A stretch of DNA of 64,000 nucleotides from the NCBI GenBank assembly GCA_001931875.2, contig MSJH02000629.1, positions 124,001-188,000 on the forward strand, in the 5' to 3' direction. Shown here one piece after another: positions 21,049-32,001 of this stretch. The notes beneath the pieces were generated by a model. That model searched no databases and was not told the DNA's origin. It saw nothing but the letters and a program-made list of their open reading frames with translations. The number at the start of each line of letters is the position of its first letter. Positions within the stretch are counted from its first letter, which is position 1. The position numbers and the translations under genes are program-made. The stretch is from Byssochlamys sp. IMV 00236. Its lineage: Eukaryota > Ascomycota > Eurotiomycetes > Eurotiales > Thermoascaceae.

Positions 21049-24000
21049 TTACATCGCAGGAATAGAAGTCCTCCGCATGCCTGATCCACCGAGAAGTCCA
21101 GCACCGCTTGTTCTCCGCAGGTGGTTCTGATGCTGGCTCTGATCTTCGACGTCGAGGCTGAAGCTGCCTGGTCGGCGCCACACTCCGTAATCGTCGCTCG
21201 TGGTGCCCTTGTCAGTACTCTGCATCTGATTCTGATTCAGGCTGAATCGCTCAGTGACACGGCTGATGAGGTTGCTGTAAAGCTCAGGCTCCTTGTCCCA
21301 CTTGCCGTGACGCTGCTGGGCGCGGTTCAGGAGCTGGATGTGCTGCGCGGCAGAGTCGGCCGCATACGGATCGCTCTGAGCGTCTGCATCGTTCAGAAGC
21401 TCCGTCAGGGCAGTCTCGTGCAGCTCCATGGCGGAGCGCTGGTCGTTGGATGCAGTGTAGAGGCTGGACAGGAGCTTGTTCATCTCCAGCGTGGTCTTGT
21501 CATTGTGACCCCACACGTGCTGCAGGTTGTAGCAGATGTCGCGGCAGAGATGGATAGCGCCCTGCGTGTTTCCACGGCAAAAGCGTGTCTCAACGAGACG
21601 ACGGCCGATCCAGACGACGATGTCCGGGGACCAGGTCTTTTGCACAATACGTGAGGTCCACAGATCGGTGAGGATTTCCTGCGAAGGCCAGTGTTAGTAA
21701 GGTCCTGCAAAGCAAGCTGGGAAAAGGAAGACAAACCTCAAGTTCCTCGAAGTTCTCCTGTTCACCCAACAGGGTGACTAGATCGTTGATCTGGCTAAAT
21801 GGTAGTTCAGAGAACTGGACACCAAGTTTCCTGGCCGCGGCAATGATATCCTGTAGTAGCACCTTGGACTGGGTAGCCATGGTGTTGTACATCTTTCGCT
21901 CCGGGCACTTCTTGGTATGGTGTCCACTGAGATACAGACAGGCTCTGATACCGGAGAGAATGCTCTCCACGGTGCGCAGTCCGCTGGTACGAAGCACGAA
22001 CGAGTGCAGCAGGACAGAGAGATCATAAGCGTCCTGGAATCGGGAGCGGTCGCAGAGACTGCGGATCATATCGGTCGAGGACTCAATGATGCGCACATCG
22101 TAGTTCTCATGGTTGATTTCTCTGAGACAAAGGCTGTAGAATTGCTGCACAATGTCCTTGCTGGAGACACTGGACGCCGCTACGCCGCCGCAGAAGTACT
22201 CAAAGAGCTTGGAGTCGGTGTCCTTCGCAGCTTGTGTCTGACTCTTCTCGGTCTGGAACTGTCGGAGACGTGCTCCCGATGCGAGAGTAGGAACAAAGTC
22301 GCCAGACGTGCTCAGGGACTTGGAGAACGACTCGTGAAGGAGAAGCTCGTTCATCAGCTCCTCCATGACATTGGAGTAAGTTCCATCCTGAGTGATGACT
22401 TCACCGAAAGCCACAAGGAAGACGGCATAGGCGCGGTCGACGGACAGCTTGGGCGTGACTTTGGAGCCGTAGATGATGCGGTAGCGCAGATCATCCAGAA
22501 CCTTGTGTGCGGCGGTCGTGTAACCACAATCCAGGTAGATCTGAGCGATGTATCTGGCAGACTCCTGGAGCTTCTGCGCGTTGCTCTCATACTCAAGGAT
22601 CTCGAAGACATAGGCATGCAACAAGTCTGTAGCCTTGAGGGAGTACTCCTGGCTGCCCTGTCTCGAATACAGGATTGCGAGTTCACGCAGCCAGCCCAGA
22701 GTAGTGTGGGAAGCATGGCCCAATTGTTCTCTGGAGAGCTGCAGCTCCTCTTGGTACAACGGGATGGCTTTGGTGGAAGTGGTCTTATTGCGCACATACA
22801 ACAGAGCTAGCGCATGCTTAGCATTTGTGAGAAGAGTCTGCAAGGATGATGGCTGCTGAGTGGATCCTGTGGGAACGCCCTTCTTGCCCGTGAGAGCTTC
22901 CTCATAAAGAGAAATGGCCTGGTCATCGCGAGTTCCGCTGAGCTGGCAGATGTCTGCGAGACGAAGCGTGGCTCTCAAGGTCTTGTCGTTGCGTCCACCA
23001 TAGAGCCTCATGGCCGCAGAGCGGTAATCCGACGTGACCTGGTAGAGCTCCTCGACATTATCCGTGACCTTCTCCTCGAGGATGCGCGAGTAGTTGGTGT
23101 AGGTCTTCTCTAGAATTGCAGATTCTGGCTTGTCACTCTGGCCTTGACGCAAGGCTAGAGGCCAGAGGTATCTGTACATCTCCAGTGCAGAGGCCCAGTT
23201 CTCATCTTCCTCATACATCGTGCAGAGTGTGTTAGCGGCCTTGACTGTGTTGGTGTCAGTCTTGTTTTCATGGACACCCGCAAGCCAGATCTCCCGGTAG
23301 CTCCTCTCGGCTTCGTCTCGTCTTCCAATGCGGGTCGAAAGATCGGCCAACATGTACAGACACTCCAGGGTGTACTTATGTGTCTCACCAAGACGAGACT
23401 TGAGGAATCCGTGGATCTGGTGCAGGAGCGACACTGCCTTCGGGAACTGGAACGTTGTCTCGTAGAACTCGACAATAGTCGTGACTACCTCCATCATCCT
23501 TGGCACCACGACCTTTTCCGTGGTGATAGTAGCAGTGGCGGCATTTCCGTAGACAGCCGTAGCCTTACTGATCTGGAGAGTTCGGAAATACGCATACGCC
23601 AGATCCAACGCGATCTCAACGACATGGGGTGCGACGTCGGATTTGAAAGTCGTGGTAGAACCTTCCGTCTCGACAGAAGGCCAGATGCGCTTCATCACAG
23701 AAGAGGCGAATGTAATAGCTTCCTGCCAGTTTTCCTCTTTGATGTAGATAGACGCAAGCATGTGTGTGACCTCCAGGGCCGAAGTTGAGAGGTGGCTGGA
23801 CGAAGAAACGATCGAGTCAACCAGTTCTCGCATCAGTTGTCTCTCCTGTGTCGTGACAATGACTTGCGCGCCAGATGTTGTTTTGTCAGTCCTGGAGGAC
23901 AAAACTGATCTGTGAAGTGTCTCTAGGAGTGTACTCGCGAGAGCGACTCCCTGCGTTGAGGTGGTCTGGCCCGTCTTCTTATAGTAGTTCCAGACCAGCA

Positions 24001-27000
24001 AAGATGCTGGCAGAGCAAGATCATCCTTCTGCATGTCCCTGAGCTGACTATCGACCTTCAGCGTGCGTTCGTACATGCCGTCGGACTGAATTCCGCTCTT
24101 CTCAATGTCGGGCCAAACGGTACGAAGAATGACCTCCGCCTCAGTGTTACGGCCCTGGCGTCTCAAGAATCCTGAGTATACGAGAGCGACATCCGTTTTC
24201 GTTTCTAGCATCGAAGTAGAGTGGACCTCAGACGCCAGAAGGGCTTGCCACAGACTGACAAGAGCTCCCTCTGCTCGTACCTTGTCACCTCGCTCTTCGT
24301 ACATCTTGACTATGGCCAGGGTGGATTCAAGGCGACGTGGGTCAGTCACATCAAGGGTGCGCGTAAGATAGTCATGCTTCGACTGAGCAATTTCAAGGAA
24401 GGCGCCGTCTTTAGAGGCTGGGAATCTCTTCTCCATGAAAGCTGAGATCAACGCTGCCTCGGAGGACTGCTGCCCATACTTCGCAACGGTACGCTGGTAG
24501 AAAGCCTTGGACAGGGCCAGAGCGTTGTCGTTCTCTCCGATTTGTGTGTACAACTCCACAAGCATCTCAACATACGTCAAAGTGTGGTTATAGCTGAAAC
24601 CACCTGCGTCCTGACCCACCCAGATGAGGTATTTTAGGACTTCTTCTCTTCTGGTAACAGTCTCGTTGCGCGTGCTGAACTGGCCATCGGTAGAGGAGAG
24701 GAAAAGCTCAGCAATTGCTATCACGATACTGGAAGAGCGGCCCAGGAGCTCTCTGCCTAGTCTCCAGGCTTCGTAGCAATGCTCGCTTGCATGGGGAGCC
24801 CGGACTCTCAGTGCACCGCGAGCGCTCAGAATCAAACTTTGCAATAGAGCTTCTGCCTTGTCACCAAGGACGAATTTGCGGACCTCAACAGAGATACGGT
24901 GCTCCTGCACTGCGCGGTAGGCTGTGGATTGAGTTTCATGGACCGAACCCTCGAGAAGTGCCAGCAAAACCGAGTCTGGAACTGCGTTTTTAAATGACGC
25001 GGGAAACTTATATTCACCGTTGGATGCAACCAAAGGCGAGGATCGCAGATGAGTTGTTCCATATCTGGCAGCATACTCCAGCAGGGAATAGCTGTCGAAG
25101 AATTCGTCCTGTTTACTGACCTCCATGGTGTCGAAGGAGAGGGCTGCCTCCTCATAGATATGAGTCTTAACCCAGGCAAGGACCCTGGTGAGGAGATCAT
25201 AGTGTGCCTCCTTCAGATGGAACGGGAACTTTCCAGTGTTGGAGTAGTCCTTGACATTGCTTGCCACATCAACAAAGTGCTCCTTGATAATAGGATGTTT
25301 GAAGGAAACAACACCATCCCGTTCCACAATCAACGGGTGCACAGAAGCCAGCAGCTGGTTCTCCGAACCCGGGAGTCGAGGAGTAGACTTGCTCGTCTTG
25401 ACCTCGACGTCGAGCAACTGTCTGACTTCATCAATAAACAGCGGTCTCTCTGAGACTAGTAACCAGGCCAAGAGGCACCTGGTCTCATACTGGCTGACAT
25501 CAATCTGTTCGAAATGGGTGTTCAGATTGTCAGACAGAGCCTTCGGAGTCTGCAACCACGAAGTCATTTCATGCTCGCTCGTCTGTCTCTTAAGGTTCTC
25601 GACCGTCAATTCAGCCCACAGGAAGGAGCCACCGCTGTTGACGACAATTCTATCAACCAGGGTGCTAAGCCTGTCGCCTCTGATATCGTTGAACCGGGAC
25701 GATGCTCTGATCATATTGAACACAGCAGACCGCATATCAGAGAGAACGTGAGTGTCGGCAAGGCCGAAGTGCTGCACCTTTCCAGAAGGTACTTTGCTGA
25801 GCGGACGGCTCAGGACAATCGCCTTGACTGAGCTGTACTCTGAGATGACACCGAGCAGTCGCGTCATGAACGTCGCGGCGGCAGCATGGCCGCCCTCAAG
25901 ACCGTCCATTCCATCAATGACCAACATGACAGGGCTAGCCGACTTCAGGGGCATCCGCAGCGCTTTCCACAGGGCATCTTCAACCCGAGACTCCTCAGCG
26001 CCATTGGCAGATAGCTGCGCAGCATTCCAAATAGCATCTAGAATGCCAAAATCACCGACACAGCGATCCAAGCTCTGCAAGACGAGGCTCTTGAGCACAC
26101 CAATTGACATGGTTGTGGCGGGTATATCAGCTCCTGAGATAAAGTCAGTCATGGTCTTCACGGCCTCGTGTAGTGGTGCTTACTTATGGAGTAAGACATA
26201 ACATCCCAGTCTGCATGGTCACCGGACGTTTGCAAACGCTCGATGATCCAGTCAGCCAGGACGCTCTTTCCAGAGCCTGGGCTGCCGGTAATGTGCAGAA
26301 GGTGGTTCTTCGTGGTCGTGAAGCTGGTCAGGTAGCTATCAAACCATTCAAAGCTTTCCTCTACACGTGAGGAAGTCTCGCCCTCCAGCATGGTCTGAAG
26401 GGCGCGATCCTGGACCTCGAGGAACTGCCTCACGGTGCTGACTTCGGGAATGCCTTGACGGCTTTCTCCCCAAGTCCTCCACATCAGCTCCAGGATGTGG
26501 GTGCGACGGGTCGAGAAAGCCTTGAAGTAGGCACGGAACGTGCTGTCGACAGGATAGCCCCTGAGGCTGTCCTTGCCGCCTCGAGAGCCCTTGCCGGAGT
26601 CGACGGTGACACGGGCGACAAGGTCGAGCAGGTCAGCGTAGACATGTGCAACTTCAGACTGGATCATCGAAGTGGCACTGAAGAGGTGCTGGTATTGCAG
26701 CAGCAGGGAGATCCCGATTGCTGCACGGCTGAACTTTGCACAGATCTTCTCAAGGATATCGGGCTGGTCGACACCCATCTACATCATTGTCAGTTGAAGA
26801 GTCTATTACTCTGGCCGTAGACTGGACTTACCTCCAGCAGGAGCACGAGACTTCCCCAGATGAGCATAGCAGCTTCGTCCGTATACAGGGCGAAACCGCC
26901 GACAGCTTCACGGAGCGAGTTTACTGTGAACGCAAGCTGGGAGGCTCCCCGGAAAGCCATATCCAGTTTGCTTCCATTGTGAGGCATACGACGTAGTCTC

Positions 27001-27269
27001 TCGGCTGCAACTGTGTCGAAGAAGCCGTCGATAGTAGGACTTAGCTCACTGACTTCCTCCGCGGAGAGCCCAACTTGAGATTTGAATTCACCAGAGACTG
27101 CTTTGGTCTTCTCCCGAATTACTGTCAGCTTCTGGTTGGTTGTTGAGCTTTTAGAAGTAGCCTTCTCTTGCGAGAGGCTATTAAGGATCTTGGAGTTTCC
27201 ATTTCGGGAACTAGTAGATTGCGTTCCTGTTGGAACGCCGAATTCCTTGGTAGCAGGCCTGGCTGACAT
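21049..27269 (-). CDS. NACHT-like STAND ATPase with long helical-repeat tail
   Basis: Four exons, 27269-26832, 26778-26184, 26133-21737 and 21678-21049, encode 2019 residues. Introns are 50-58 nt. Residues 147-300 form a helical N-terminal domain (DILEKICAKFSRAAIG, then the YADLLDLVARVTV region) of the type that precedes NACHT in fungal STAND proteins. The Walker A motif is GSPGSGKS at 311-318 and a Walker B-like LVIDGMDG lies near 413-420. From about residue 700 to the end the sequence is all-helical with repeating pairs resembling TPRs (for example LYTQIGENDNALALSKAFYQ). Fungal NLR-like proteins of this plan are linked to non-self recognition, but large conserved members also exist with no known function. 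The frame is intact, so it is probably functional. Substrate, partners and trigger are unknown. Confidence 0.85.
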
Positions 27270-28553
27270 CTTGATGTACTCTGTTTGATTGAATTGATAT
27301 CGCAGACAGAGTCGAACTGGCGCGGTTCGATATGATATCAGCGGATGAAGCCTGAAGTGAACTCGAGCGAAGTAAACAACAAAAAGCACATTCGTTAGAT
27401 TCGTGATTGTATTAGGATAATACGGCGCAACCGTTCGTTCAGTGACCGCCGCGTGCGAAAAAGGTAGACATTAAATGCAGTGTATTGAGTGATTTTGATT
27501 GAGATCGAGTCATGCGATCATTGGATTATGGCCCGGTTTATCTACGACGCCTTTGATATAGTTTGAAGTCGCAGTGACCCCACTGGCAACATCATCTGAG
27601 CTGCACGCTGAGTATCCGGTAAAGTGGTTGACGTCAAGGGCACATATGTTCTCCAGATTTCAACCTGGTTCCCGTTCTCAGTTCCACCATGTCGGGCCGC
27701 AGTGGGAATACGGTGAAAGGATCTTTCAGAACACGTATTGCGACAAGGGGCAGATGTGACCTGGTTGCTTTGAACCATGGGTGAAAATCGTACATGGGTG
27801 TATCTCTATGGCTCAGATGGAATAGAAGACCATAAAGAGCGAACTGATTCGTTCCACCTGAACTATGACCGCAGATATGCTTCTGTTCCGTACCACAAGT
27901 ACGTGTCATCAGAAATGACAGCATAGCTATTTCACAGTATGCCTCCAATTGATGGCGAAATCTATCTTTTTGTGCTGGGACATCGAGCTGCACGACAGGT
28001 TGGTGTTGAAGCTGCAGAGCCACCAGCCATTGTGGCTTGAGCTGACATGACGCCTATTCAATGTCTCTGGGGTAGAATGTACCGATCGATGCATACTATA
28101 ATTTGTCACAAGCACGCACTTTCGTCAACCCCGCAAAGTCGCTGTTTTCGGACGTTCTCGTCCAGCTTCGTGATCCGCCACACTGGAATATCAGTGGCCC
28201 CCGAGGACCTCCGGCACAATAATATCAGATCTGGGCTTTGGGAGTTCTTCACAAATGCGCTCCTGTGGTGCCGTGGACCGTGGTGGAAATTGATGTCAGA
28301 GGAGATGATGTCTTGGGGTGCCAGTAGACTGAACCGGCGCGTGCCGAGCGGCCATCAAGATTGATCGGACCGGACTGTGATCGCTGGAATGTGGAGAAGA
28401 AGACGGCACTGGAGATGGCTGATTTGCAAGAGCGCAAGATCAAGATCGCTGATCGCTGTGGAGTTCAACTCTAATCTAATCGACACCATGGATGTGATGA
28501 AGTCCAAATCCAAAACCGCTGTCCAGCCGCGCGGAGTCTGACGTCTACACTCA
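27270..28553. other. Intergenic region 5' of NACHT-like gene
   Basis: About 1.3 kb. A 129-codon frame at 27634-28023 (minus) and a 105-codon frame at 28047-28364 (plus) show no recognisable family. They could be remnants but are not supported as genes. Confidence 0.45.
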
Positions 28554-29292
28554 TCAACTCTCTGCCTGCACTCTCTTCACTGTGATCTCCAGCCCTCGAC
28601 TGCCGGCCGGCAGTTCAGCGCCGTTGTCATCGCGGTCGAAATACAGTCTCCAGATCCCACTCTCGTGTTGATCTTCTGGCAACTGGACCGCTAACCAGCC
28701 TTCCCATCCCTCCAATGTGACTCTGGCTTCGTCGTCGGTCCAGTCGAACGGACCGCAGATGTGGCCCTCGCTATCCTGCCGGCTGCCATAGCGCATGGCA
28801 TGAGTTTCCGCGTCGAGAAAGACCCATCGTAACGTCGGCGGTGTTTCTCCAGAGACAGTGACAAATCCGGCTGTATTATCCGGTGGGAAGGAAGGATGTG
28901 TATAGAATCCTCCGTTGAAGGGAGTCATGTCCGCACTTGGTTTCTTGGTGATATACATCTATATCTCGTAATCGCGTCAGTAATTGCTGACCACATCCCA
29001 GCATAGCGTCCGGTCGAATCCAAGAAAAAACAAAGCGAAAGGCAAGAAATAATCGTTCACACAAGTATAGCCATACCTTACCGTCTGTCCCCAGATACAC
29101 CATCGCATTGTGTACCTGTTGTCGCAGCTCTTGGGGCCCGGCATTAACCGCACAGGTAACTTGGAGATGGCATCGCTGTTTTCGTGCATTTCCCCTGCGC
29201 TTGTCCTCATGGTCCCTCGCACCATTGGTTGCCTCATTCAGCCCAACGATAGTCGGGATCATAGCTGTCATCATGACAATCCCAAGTACCAT
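28554..29292 (-). CDS. Fungal-specific small protein of unknown function
   Basis: Exon 1 (29292-29077) and exon 2 (28958-28554) give 206 residues, joined by a 118-nt intron with donor GTATGG and acceptor ATATAG. The N-terminus starts MVLGIVMMTAMIPTIVGLNE, a short hydrophobic segment, then a very basic stretch. The rest is mainly beta, with TLRWVFLDAETHAMRYGSRQ and GHICGPFDWTDDEARVTLEG motifs. This recalls a family of uncharacterised ascomycete proteins that begin MVLGIA and share the WVYVD/RHG/GPWGW pattern. No enzyme motif is visible. The frame stays open for about 280 nt upstream of this ATG, so a longer N-terminus is possible. The gene is divergent from the small membrane gene at 29918. 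Confidence 0.65.
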
Positions 29293-29917
29293 GCTGGGCG
29301 GAAAAGGGCTGTCGTCGTGAACCAGGAAGAAAAACAAAATTTGAGATAATTCCTTCTGATCGAATGAGAGGAGGACGCGGGCTATCGAAAAGCAGACAAC
29401 AATTATGATCGGCTCACCGAGACGGATGATCGACGAAGTTTGCGCAATCCGATACCGTCGTGAGAGGGATGAATGTCTGGACTCGCTGCTGGGGAGGGCA
29501 TTGAGTTCATATGTTCGCCCAATGATGGAATAGAAATCATGGAGAGATTGGTTAATCTTGAAACACCCTCACGGAGATGTCCGGTAGCTGAGTTGTTTCG
29601 CCGTGAACGAACAATTCTACGTAAACCAGACATGATCCAAGCAATGGCAAGGTCTACCGAATGTTTGCAGAAACTGGAGTATAGCATGGCGACAAGAATA
29701 TCTCCGTCTCTTTACCCCTCAGTCCGCAACAGAGCTGCATCAGAGCTGCAACAGACCCCCTGCTATTCGAAACAACGGGTGCGCAATCTGACTTGGCGTC
29801 GGGAAACCACCCTGACTAGTAGTTAATTACGTCGCAATATTCTAATATAATATAATCCATCTGTCCAGGACGGAACCCTGTTGCTTCTTCATACTACGTC
29901 TAAATGTGAGCAGTTAT
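29293..29917. other. Divergent intergenic region
   Basis: Separates two small divergent genes. On the minus strand, two overlapping open frames run through 29400-29633. One starts at ATG 29633 and encodes 76 residues (MSGLRRIVRSRRNN...). The other is in phase with the 206-residue gene. Neither is proven to be translated. Confidence 0.4.
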
Positions 29918-30377
29918 ATGGCTGTCCACCCGCCGACAAGCCTCGATCCTTTGAAACTATTGACTGAGGTACAAACCCTAATCTTGACAGTCCTTCTCTT
30001 CTGGTATACGAAACAAGCATCCAAGAAGATCGACGAGATGTCAGCCATTGCGACGCCCGCTCTGAAGTATGTATGCACTTCATTCCATATAACGAATGTA
30101 GCCTGCTCCAAACAATATAGTTATTAACGGTCCCAGCGATACTCTCCCCAAGGGTGACCGCAAGAAGCGCAATAGTCAGGACAGCAACGACAGCGTTGAC
30201 GGGAACGAAGTGGCCACGCTAGCAGACAAAGCGACTGGCAAAACCGTTTCGACCACCAAAGACGATGATGGCAAAAAGGAGAGTCTGAACATCAAGATCC
30301 ACCTGGATTTGAAAGTCAAGGTGAAATTGGAACTGGACGCAGAGATCTATGGAGATGTGGTGATTGGGTTGTTGTGA
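29918..30377 (+). CDS. Small single-pass membrane protein, amphipathic beta tail
   Basis: Two exons, 29918-30066 and 30137-30377, encode 129 residues. Donor GTATGT and acceptor TCCCAG fuse the frames inside LNDTLPKGD. The N-terminus has one membrane helix (TLILTVLLFWYTKQASKKI), and the middle is charged and Ser/Asp-rich. The C-terminus is NIKIHLDLKVKVKLELDAEI followed by YGDVVIGLL. This tail alternates hydrophobic and charged residues for over 20 positions, the pattern of an amphipathic beta strand. Small fungal proteins with a similar KIHLDL...IGLL ending occur in many ascomycetes and are uncharacterised. The neighbours are another small unknown gene and the NACHT-like gene. The second exon was not apparent as a separate frame and was found by splice reading. 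Confidence 0.6.
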
Positions 30378-31005
30378 GAGGCAGATGTACTTTATTTATG
30401 ATCACGAATGATACTGTTGATTGGTTTGGGCATATCAGCTTATCCTATGCTCATGATATTCATGCAATATATGATAGTAGAAAATAGTTAAGATAAGTAA
30501 CCTAGTAGGAGAGCACCCAGATGCAGTCGTTCCCGCCTACATATTGCCCGCCATAATGATAAAGTCATCCCAAAAACACAAGTTCAACCACACAAAATAA
30601 ACAAAACTAAAAACGTTCTACAAAATCATATAATTTAATAATATCACCTCACAAAGGCCTTATCCTATGCTTAACCAGACTAGAGCCCCGACAAGGTTAT
30701 CCATCGATCCCATCCCGTCCCGCAACTCTATCCCTAGTGCAGTAGCAACGAATGGGCATCAGTCGTTCTTACCACAGCTATACACAATCTCAAAACTCAA
30801 AAAGCTATAAACATTCAATTCTCATTTCACACTAAGAGGAGGAAGAAAAGCCGAAGACTTGGATATCCATCCAGTCCATTCTTCAACAATCCTTACCTTT
30901 GCTGCTGTGCACGTTCCCTACCGGGAATATCTATCAATACTCAATACTCATTATTCCCTTTCGAACTCTGCGAACCTGAAAATAAGAAACAGAGCCCCCA
31001 AAGCA
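30378..31005. other. Intergenic region
   Basis: AT-rich, with A-runs at 30570-30620. Holds the 3' flank of the preceding gene and the likely promoter of the next. No gene was found. Confidence 0.5.
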
Positions 31006-31608
31006 ATGACTCTATCGACTTACATCCCGTCCGTCCGACATCTCTTCACAACGGCCTTCCACCTCTGGCTATACCCCTACCCACCAGCGGTTCCATGTTG
31101 CGCGTCTCCGGGAGCCATTTCTCAGCCTCAAGAAACGCCGATGATGTCTCCTGATAACTTGACATTGAACTATACCAGAGAGATAAGTATGAAGAGTGGT
31201 ATTTTCCTTTCCCTGAGAGAAATCAATTGAATATAATGGCTTATTTTTTGCTGATCTTTCATAATGCTTGATACAGATATGTGCAACGACACGAACTCCT
31301 CGTTTCCCTTGACTGTCCCATTTCAGGAAGTGATGATTGCCGCCACAAACACGACAGTTGATTTCCCGCTCTCGGACAGTGATTCTCTACAGCCCTTCAT
31401 CTCCGTAGAGGCATCTCCTCGGAGCGAAGTTCGGGATAATGCGTCGCGTAAATGGAATGGATCTGTAAGAGACATTGACGACATATGGCCTGAGACTCGG
31501 ATATCTGGGGAATTGCGCGAGATATGGCGCGAGGATCGCGACACGATTCTTCAAATTATGGTTCTGCTGGTGCTTTGGGTGTTGTTTTGCAGGAGTAATT
31601 CGGCGTGA
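31006..31608 (+). CDS. Small glycosylation-site-rich, tail-anchored membrane protein
   Basis: Two exons, 31006-31186 and 31277-31608, give 170 residues. The donor is GTATGA and the acceptor is ATACAG. The central part carries seven Asn-x-Ser/Thr sequons (NLT, NYT, NDT, NSS, NTT, NAS, NGS) within about 80 residues. A C-terminal hydrophobic helix (ILQIMVLLVLWVLFC) ends seven residues before the stop. A shorter hydrophobic stretch near the N-terminus (HLFTTAFHLWLYPY) could act as a signal anchor. This layout suggests a lumenal or cell-surface protein with a membrane anchor, but no family was recognised. The start is the first ATG of the exon; the frame is open upstream without an ATG context advantage. 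It is a candidate lineage-specific gene. Confidence 0.5.
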
Positions 31609-32001
31609 GTCTTGTGGTTGAAGAGAGCAGGATCGGTGCTCTTTGTAAAGAGACCGGCGTCGACTACATTATAAATAAATGGGGATAGGATAGGAAGAAA
31701 TACTCTATTATTCTCATTCTTATAACTTTTGGCGAGTACGTACAGCGTACTATGGAAAAGCAGAAACAGCATGCGTATAAACATAGAGCGTACCCCGGCC
31801 ATGCGATAAACATGCGATAAACAGCAGGTAGGAACCCAAAACCCAAACCCAAACCCCAACGCCCTCATGCAGTCTCATCTCGTCTCATAACGGAACATAA
31901 CGTAACTCATTCATATCTCCTGTGCCGGCTTCAGACTCAAATTATTTTCCTGTCCGGGCTTGCTCCGGACCAACTAACAGAGGCTCACACCTCGCTGGAC
32001 G
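31609..32001. other. Intergenic, convergent 3' ends
   Basis: Short 3' region between the small membrane gene and the MFS gene, with an imperfect CCCAAA-rich tract at 31832-31857. No gene was found. Confidence 0.5.

Noticed and set aside
27634..28023. 129-codon minus-strand frame
   Set aside because: No domain or compositional signal, and it lies in the promoter of the NACHT-like gene.
31832..31857. CCCAAA-rich run resembling telomeric repeat
   Set aside because: Fungal telomeres are TTAGGG-type; this tract is irregular and sits between two genes.
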